Origin: Massilia sp.
GTDB lineage: Bacteria; Pseudomonadota; Gammaproteobacteria; Burkholderiales; Burkholderiaceae_D
Direction: 5' to 3'
Length of the DNA: 7,329 nt
Assembly (NCBI GenBank): GCA_028291845.1
Contig: JAQGNM010000482.1
Location: 1 to 7,329, forward strand
Positions within the stretch are counted from its first letter, which is position 1, and every line of letters begins with the position of its first letter. The translations under genes were made by a program, and so were the position numbers. The notes beneath the pieces were generated by a model. It was not told the DNA's origin. It was given only the letters and a program-made list of their open reading frames with translations, and made no database searches. Below, piece by piece: positions 5,469 through 7,329 of the stretch.

Positions 5469-6623
5469 CAACGCGGCAGCGTAAATTGCCCGGGCGTGCT
5501 CGCGGGTCATTTCCCGGGGATTGTTACCCAGCAGCCGTGTCTGCTTCATGGCGTCGTCGGCCAGACGGTCCAGGTCGGCTTCCGCGATCCCCACGTGTTT
5601 CAGCTCGGTGGCGACGCCCGTCACTACAGCGATTTGTTGCATTGCATCAATTAACGCTTCGGCGCGCAGCTCGGCGCTACCCGACGCATGCGGGGCGACG
5701 ATGGCGGCCAATTCGGCGTAATGCTCGGCTGCGTGAGATAAATTAAAACGCAACACGTGCGGCAGCACCAGGGAGTTGGACAGGCCGTGCGGTACATGAA
5801 AAATGCCGCCGATCGGATAGGCGAGGGCGTGCACCGCCGCTACCGGCGCGTTCGAGAATGCCTGGCCGGCTAGGCAGGCTCCGACCAGCATCGCCTGGCG
5901 CGCGTCGATATCGTCGCCGTATTGACAGGCGCGCACCAGGTTTTTAGACAACAGCGACAAGGCTTGCTTGGCCAATAAATCCGACAGCGGATTCTTTTTG
6001 TGTTTGCTGGTAAACGCCTCGATGGCGTGCACCATGGCGTCGATGCCGGTGGCGGCGGTGACCAACGGCGGCAGGCCGAGGGTGAGGGTGGCGTCCAGTA
6101 CGGCGACGTCCGCATACAGTTGCGGCGCCACCACCCCCATCTTGGTGGTTTCTCCGGTGGTGACAATGGCGATATTGGTCACCTCCGAGCCGGTGCCGGC
6201 GGTGGTGGGAACCTGGATCAGCGGCAGGCGATTGCCCTTGACGTTACCGATGCCGTAGGCGCTGGCGATCGGCTGGGCGTTGGCTGCCAGCACGGCAATC
6301 AGCTTCGCCACATCCATCGAGCTACCGCCGCCGATGCCGATGATGATATCGGCGCCGACGCTGCGGGCGTAATCGACTGCGGACAGTACCACCGCCTCCG
6401 GCGGGTCGGCGACCACATCGGCATAGGTGCTGAAGGCGATGCCCTGCCGCGCCAGGCTGGCGGTCGGTTCGGCCAGCAAGCCGGTGCCGAGGAAGCCCGC
6501 ATCGGTGACGACCAGCGCGTGACGCACGTCTGGAAAACGCTCGGCCACCAGCAGGCCGAGACGGTTGGCCGCGCCTGGTTCGGCGATCAAGTGGGGAACG
6601 GTGCTGAACTGGAATGAGGTCAT
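5466..6623 (-). CDS. Iron-containing (group III) alcohol dehydrogenase
   Basis: 385-residue NAD(P)-dependent oxidoreductase of the Fe-ADH family, interconverting an alcohol and an aldehyde or ketone; the substrate is unknown. The nucleotide-binding region shows GGGSSMDVAK (residues 98-107) and VPTTAGTGSEVT (138-149). Metal ligands by comparison with E. coli FucO are D195 and H199 (GIDAMVHAIEAF), H265 (VHALAYP) and H279 (HVPHG), all present. The His normally four residues after H265 is Tyr (Y269), a variant I recall in a common proteobacterial subfamily. Length is normal and the chain intact. ATG 6623 (MTSFQFSTVPHLI) is chosen from homologue openings; neither it nor the in-frame GTG at 6701 has a clear ribosome site. 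It heads a two-gene minus-strand operon with the acetyltransferase and is divergent from the TSUP permease. A role in alcohol or aldehyde use or detoxification is a guess. Confidence 0.94.
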   Translation of the reverse strand: MTSFQFSTVPHLIAEPGAANRLGLLVAERFPDVRHALVVTDAGFLGTGLLAEPTASLARQGIAFSTYADVVADPPEAVVLSAVDYARSVGADIIIGIGGGSSMDVAKLIAVLAANAQPIASAYGIGNVKGNRLPLIQVPTTAGTGSEVTNIAIVTTGETTKMGVVAPQLYADVAVLDATLTLGLPPLVTAATGIDAMVHAIEAFTSKHKKNPLSDLLAKQALSLLSKNLVRACQYGDDIDARQAMLVGACLAGQAFSNAPVAAVHALAYPIGGIFHVPHGLSNSLVLPHVLRFNLSHAAEHYAELAAIVAPHASGSAELRAEALIDAMQQIAVVTGVATELKHVGIAEADLDRLADDAMKQTRLLGNNPREMTREHARAIYAAAL

Positions 6624-6655
6624 GAATGTGCGTGCGGGTCTGATCGATTGCACAA

Positions 6656-6673
6656 GCTTACACCAAGTTAAGC
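6656..6673. repeat. Inverted repeat upstream of the dehydrogenase
   Basis: GCTTA (6656-6660) and TAAGC (6669-6673) flank an 8-base centre. It lies 33 bases upstream of the dehydrogenase start, where an operator could act, but arms of 5 bases arise often by chance. Confidence 0.25.
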
Positions 6674-6674
6674 C

Positions 6675-6692
6675 CGCGACATGATCGTCGCG
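6675..6692. repeat. Hairpin-forming inverted repeat in the divergent region
   Basis: CGCGAC (6675-6680) and GTCGCG (6687-6692) form a perfect 6-bp GC-rich stem with a 6-base loop. It directly abuts the parS-like site on its left side. It could fold in the dehydrogenase leader RNA or be a protein site. Confidence 0.4.
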
Positions 6693-6693
6693 A

Positions 6694-6709
6694 TGTTTCA
6701 CGTGGAACC
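6694..6709. promoter_or_regulatory. parS-like ParB-binding site candidate
   Basis: TGTTTCACGTGGAACC matches the broadly conserved 16-bp chromosomal parS palindrome (TGTTTCACGTGAAACA) at 14 of 16 positions, with an intact central CACGTG (6699-6704). The left half equals the classical half-site, and the right half (GTGGAAC) equals the Pseudomonas-type half-site. ParB would load here and spread along DNA to organise origin segregation. It lies in the non-coding divergent gap, about 70 bp upstream of the dehydrogenase start. An ordinary dimeric transcription factor site is the alternative. Confidence 0.6.
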
Positions 6710-6743
6710 GGGTTGGCGGTTTATCGTTCCTGCATTTCCTGAG

Positions 6744-6749
6744 TACAAT
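6744..6749 (+). promoter_or_regulatory. Candidate -10 box of the TSUP permease gene
   Basis: TACAAT matches the -10 consensus at 5 of 6 positions and would start transcription near 6756, giving a leader of about 18 bases before GTG 6774. The element 17 bases further upstream (TTATCG) is a poor -35 box, so the promoter may need an activator or be weak. The parS-like site lies 35 bases upstream of the -10 box. Confidence 0.4.
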
Positions 6750-6767
6750 TGCGTTTTATCTGGAAAA

Positions 6768-6778
6768 TTTCACGTGGA
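6768..6778. repeat. Second copy of the TTTCACGTGGA core, overlapping a start codon
   Basis: TTTCACGTGGA occurs at 6696-6706 within the parS-like site and again here, offset by exactly 72 bp in the same orientation. The wider 16-mer here (6766-6781) matches parS at only 11 positions. Its CACGTG contains the GTG start of the TSUP gene, so a protein bound here would cover the translation start region. Confidence 0.5.
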
Positions 6779-7329
6779 TTATGTACTGCTGGCTTTCGCC
6801 GCTTTTCTTGCTGGACTTGTCGATGCGGTGGTTGGTGGCGGTGGATTGATCCAGTTGCCTGCGGTGTTTTCGGCGTTTCCGCGCGAGGCGCCGGCCACCC
6901 TGCTGGGCACCAGTAAACTCGCGGGCATGTTCGGCACCAGTGCCGCGGCCGTCAATTACGCGCGGCGGGTGAGGGTGCCATGGAGTGCGGCGGCGCCGGC
7001 TGCGCTGGCGGCGTTTGGCCTGTCTTTTGCCGGCGCCTGGACGGTGACGCGGGTGCCGGGCGATTTTTTCCGGTTGCTGTTGCCGGTGATTCTGGTCGCG
7101 GTTGCCGTCTACACATTTAAAAAGAAGGATTTTGGCGCGGCCCATGCGCCGCGGCATAGCGGTCATACAGAGCGCTGGGTGGCGCTGGCGATGGGTGCGG
7201 GGATCGGATTTTATGACGGATTCTTCGGCCCTGGCACCGGCAGCTTTTTGATGTTCATGTATGTCCGCCTATTTGGCTTTGACTTTCTCAGCGCCTCGGC
7301 GGCGGCGAAGGTGGTCAACGTTGCCTGCA
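6774..7329 (+). CDS. TSUP-family membrane permease (TauE/SafE, YfcA-like), 3' partial
   Basis: The first 185 residues of an inner-membrane transporter run off the right edge with no stop. The family exports or imports small anions such as sulfite, sulfoacetate or other organosulfur compounds; the substrate here is unknown. The first repeat carries AGLVDAVVGGGGLIQLPAVF (about residues 13-32). The second repeat starts with the matching phrase GFYDGFFGPGTGSF (145-158), the internal duplication typical of TSUP proteins. The segment between is hydrophobic with a short basic loop (FKKKDFGAAHAPRHSGHTER). Start GTG 6774 is chosen because homologues begin with a short MDYVLLA-like peptide before the Gly-rich motif; GGAA (6762-6765) is a weak ribosome site 8 bases upstream. 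Full members run to about 250-260 residues, so roughly two-thirds is present. It is divergent from the dehydrogenase gene and shares its 150-bp control region. Confidence 0.9.
   Translation, partial: MDYVLLAFAAFLAGLVDAVVGGGGLIQLPAVFSAFPREAPATLLGTSKLAGMFGTSAAAVNYARRVRVPWSAAAPAALAAFGLSFAGAWTVTRVPGDFFRLLLPVILVAVAVYTFKKKDFGAAHAPRHSGHTERWVALAMGAGIGFYDGFFGPGTGSFLMFMYVRLFGFDFLSASAAAKVVNVAC

Noticed and set aside
6624..6701. N-terminal extension of the dehydrogenase from GTG 6701
   Set aside because: The extra 26 residues do not resemble the family, no ribosome site precedes the GTG, and it would put the start inside the parS-like palindrome.
6756..7166. A minus-strand open frame of 136 codons at the right end
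   Set aside because: It is Arg/His-rich without motifs and lies opposite the TSUP permease, whose + strand frame has clear Gly-rich family motifs and is simply cut by the window edge.

Overview
This window looks like a chromosomal segment from a GC-rich betaproteobacterium. The codon use, the wording of the transporter motifs and the style of the substrate-binding protein fit Burkholderiales, perhaps Oxalobacteraceae (Massilia, Duganella or Janthinobacterium relatives). That placement is inferred from remembered family resemblance, not from a search. I see no rRNA, tRNA, CRISPR array, insertion sequence or phage gene.

Positions 1-4440 hold a branched-chain amino acid-type (HAAT/Liv) ABC importer on the + strand. 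The order is ATPase LivG (5' end outside the window), ATPase LivF, a secreted periplasmic binding protein, permease LivH and permease LivM. The binding protein would capture a small polar solute in the periplasm and deliver it to the LivH-LivM channel, powered by LivG-LivF. The substrate cannot be read from the sequence. A hairpin with a short T-run separates the binding-protein gene from the permease genes, and a strong intrinsic terminator (4466-4495) closes the operon.

Positions 4441-4669 are non-coding and hold the terminator, short repeats and a candidate promoter. A small cysteine-rich DUF1272 protein follows (4670-4978, +). It converges at a distance of 17 bp on a minus-strand pair: an iron-type alcohol dehydrogenase (6623-5466) followed by a GNAT acetyltransferase (5457-4996). 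The acetyltransferase starts at TTG, and its Shine-Dalgarno sequence overlaps the dehydrogenase stop codon.

Divergent from the dehydrogenase is a TSUP (TauE/SafE) membrane permease that starts at GTG 6774 and runs off the right edge. The 150-bp divergent region between them contains a 14/16 match to the ParB-binding parS consensus and a second copy of its 11-bp core overlapping the permease start.

The two observations most worth a second look are that parS-like site and an apparent asymmetry in the transporter ATPases. LivF has arginine instead of the Walker A lysine and LivG has a degenerate signature motif, and both should fall in the same composite ATP site. No clearly novel multi-gene system is visible; the rest is ordinary metabolic and transport content.
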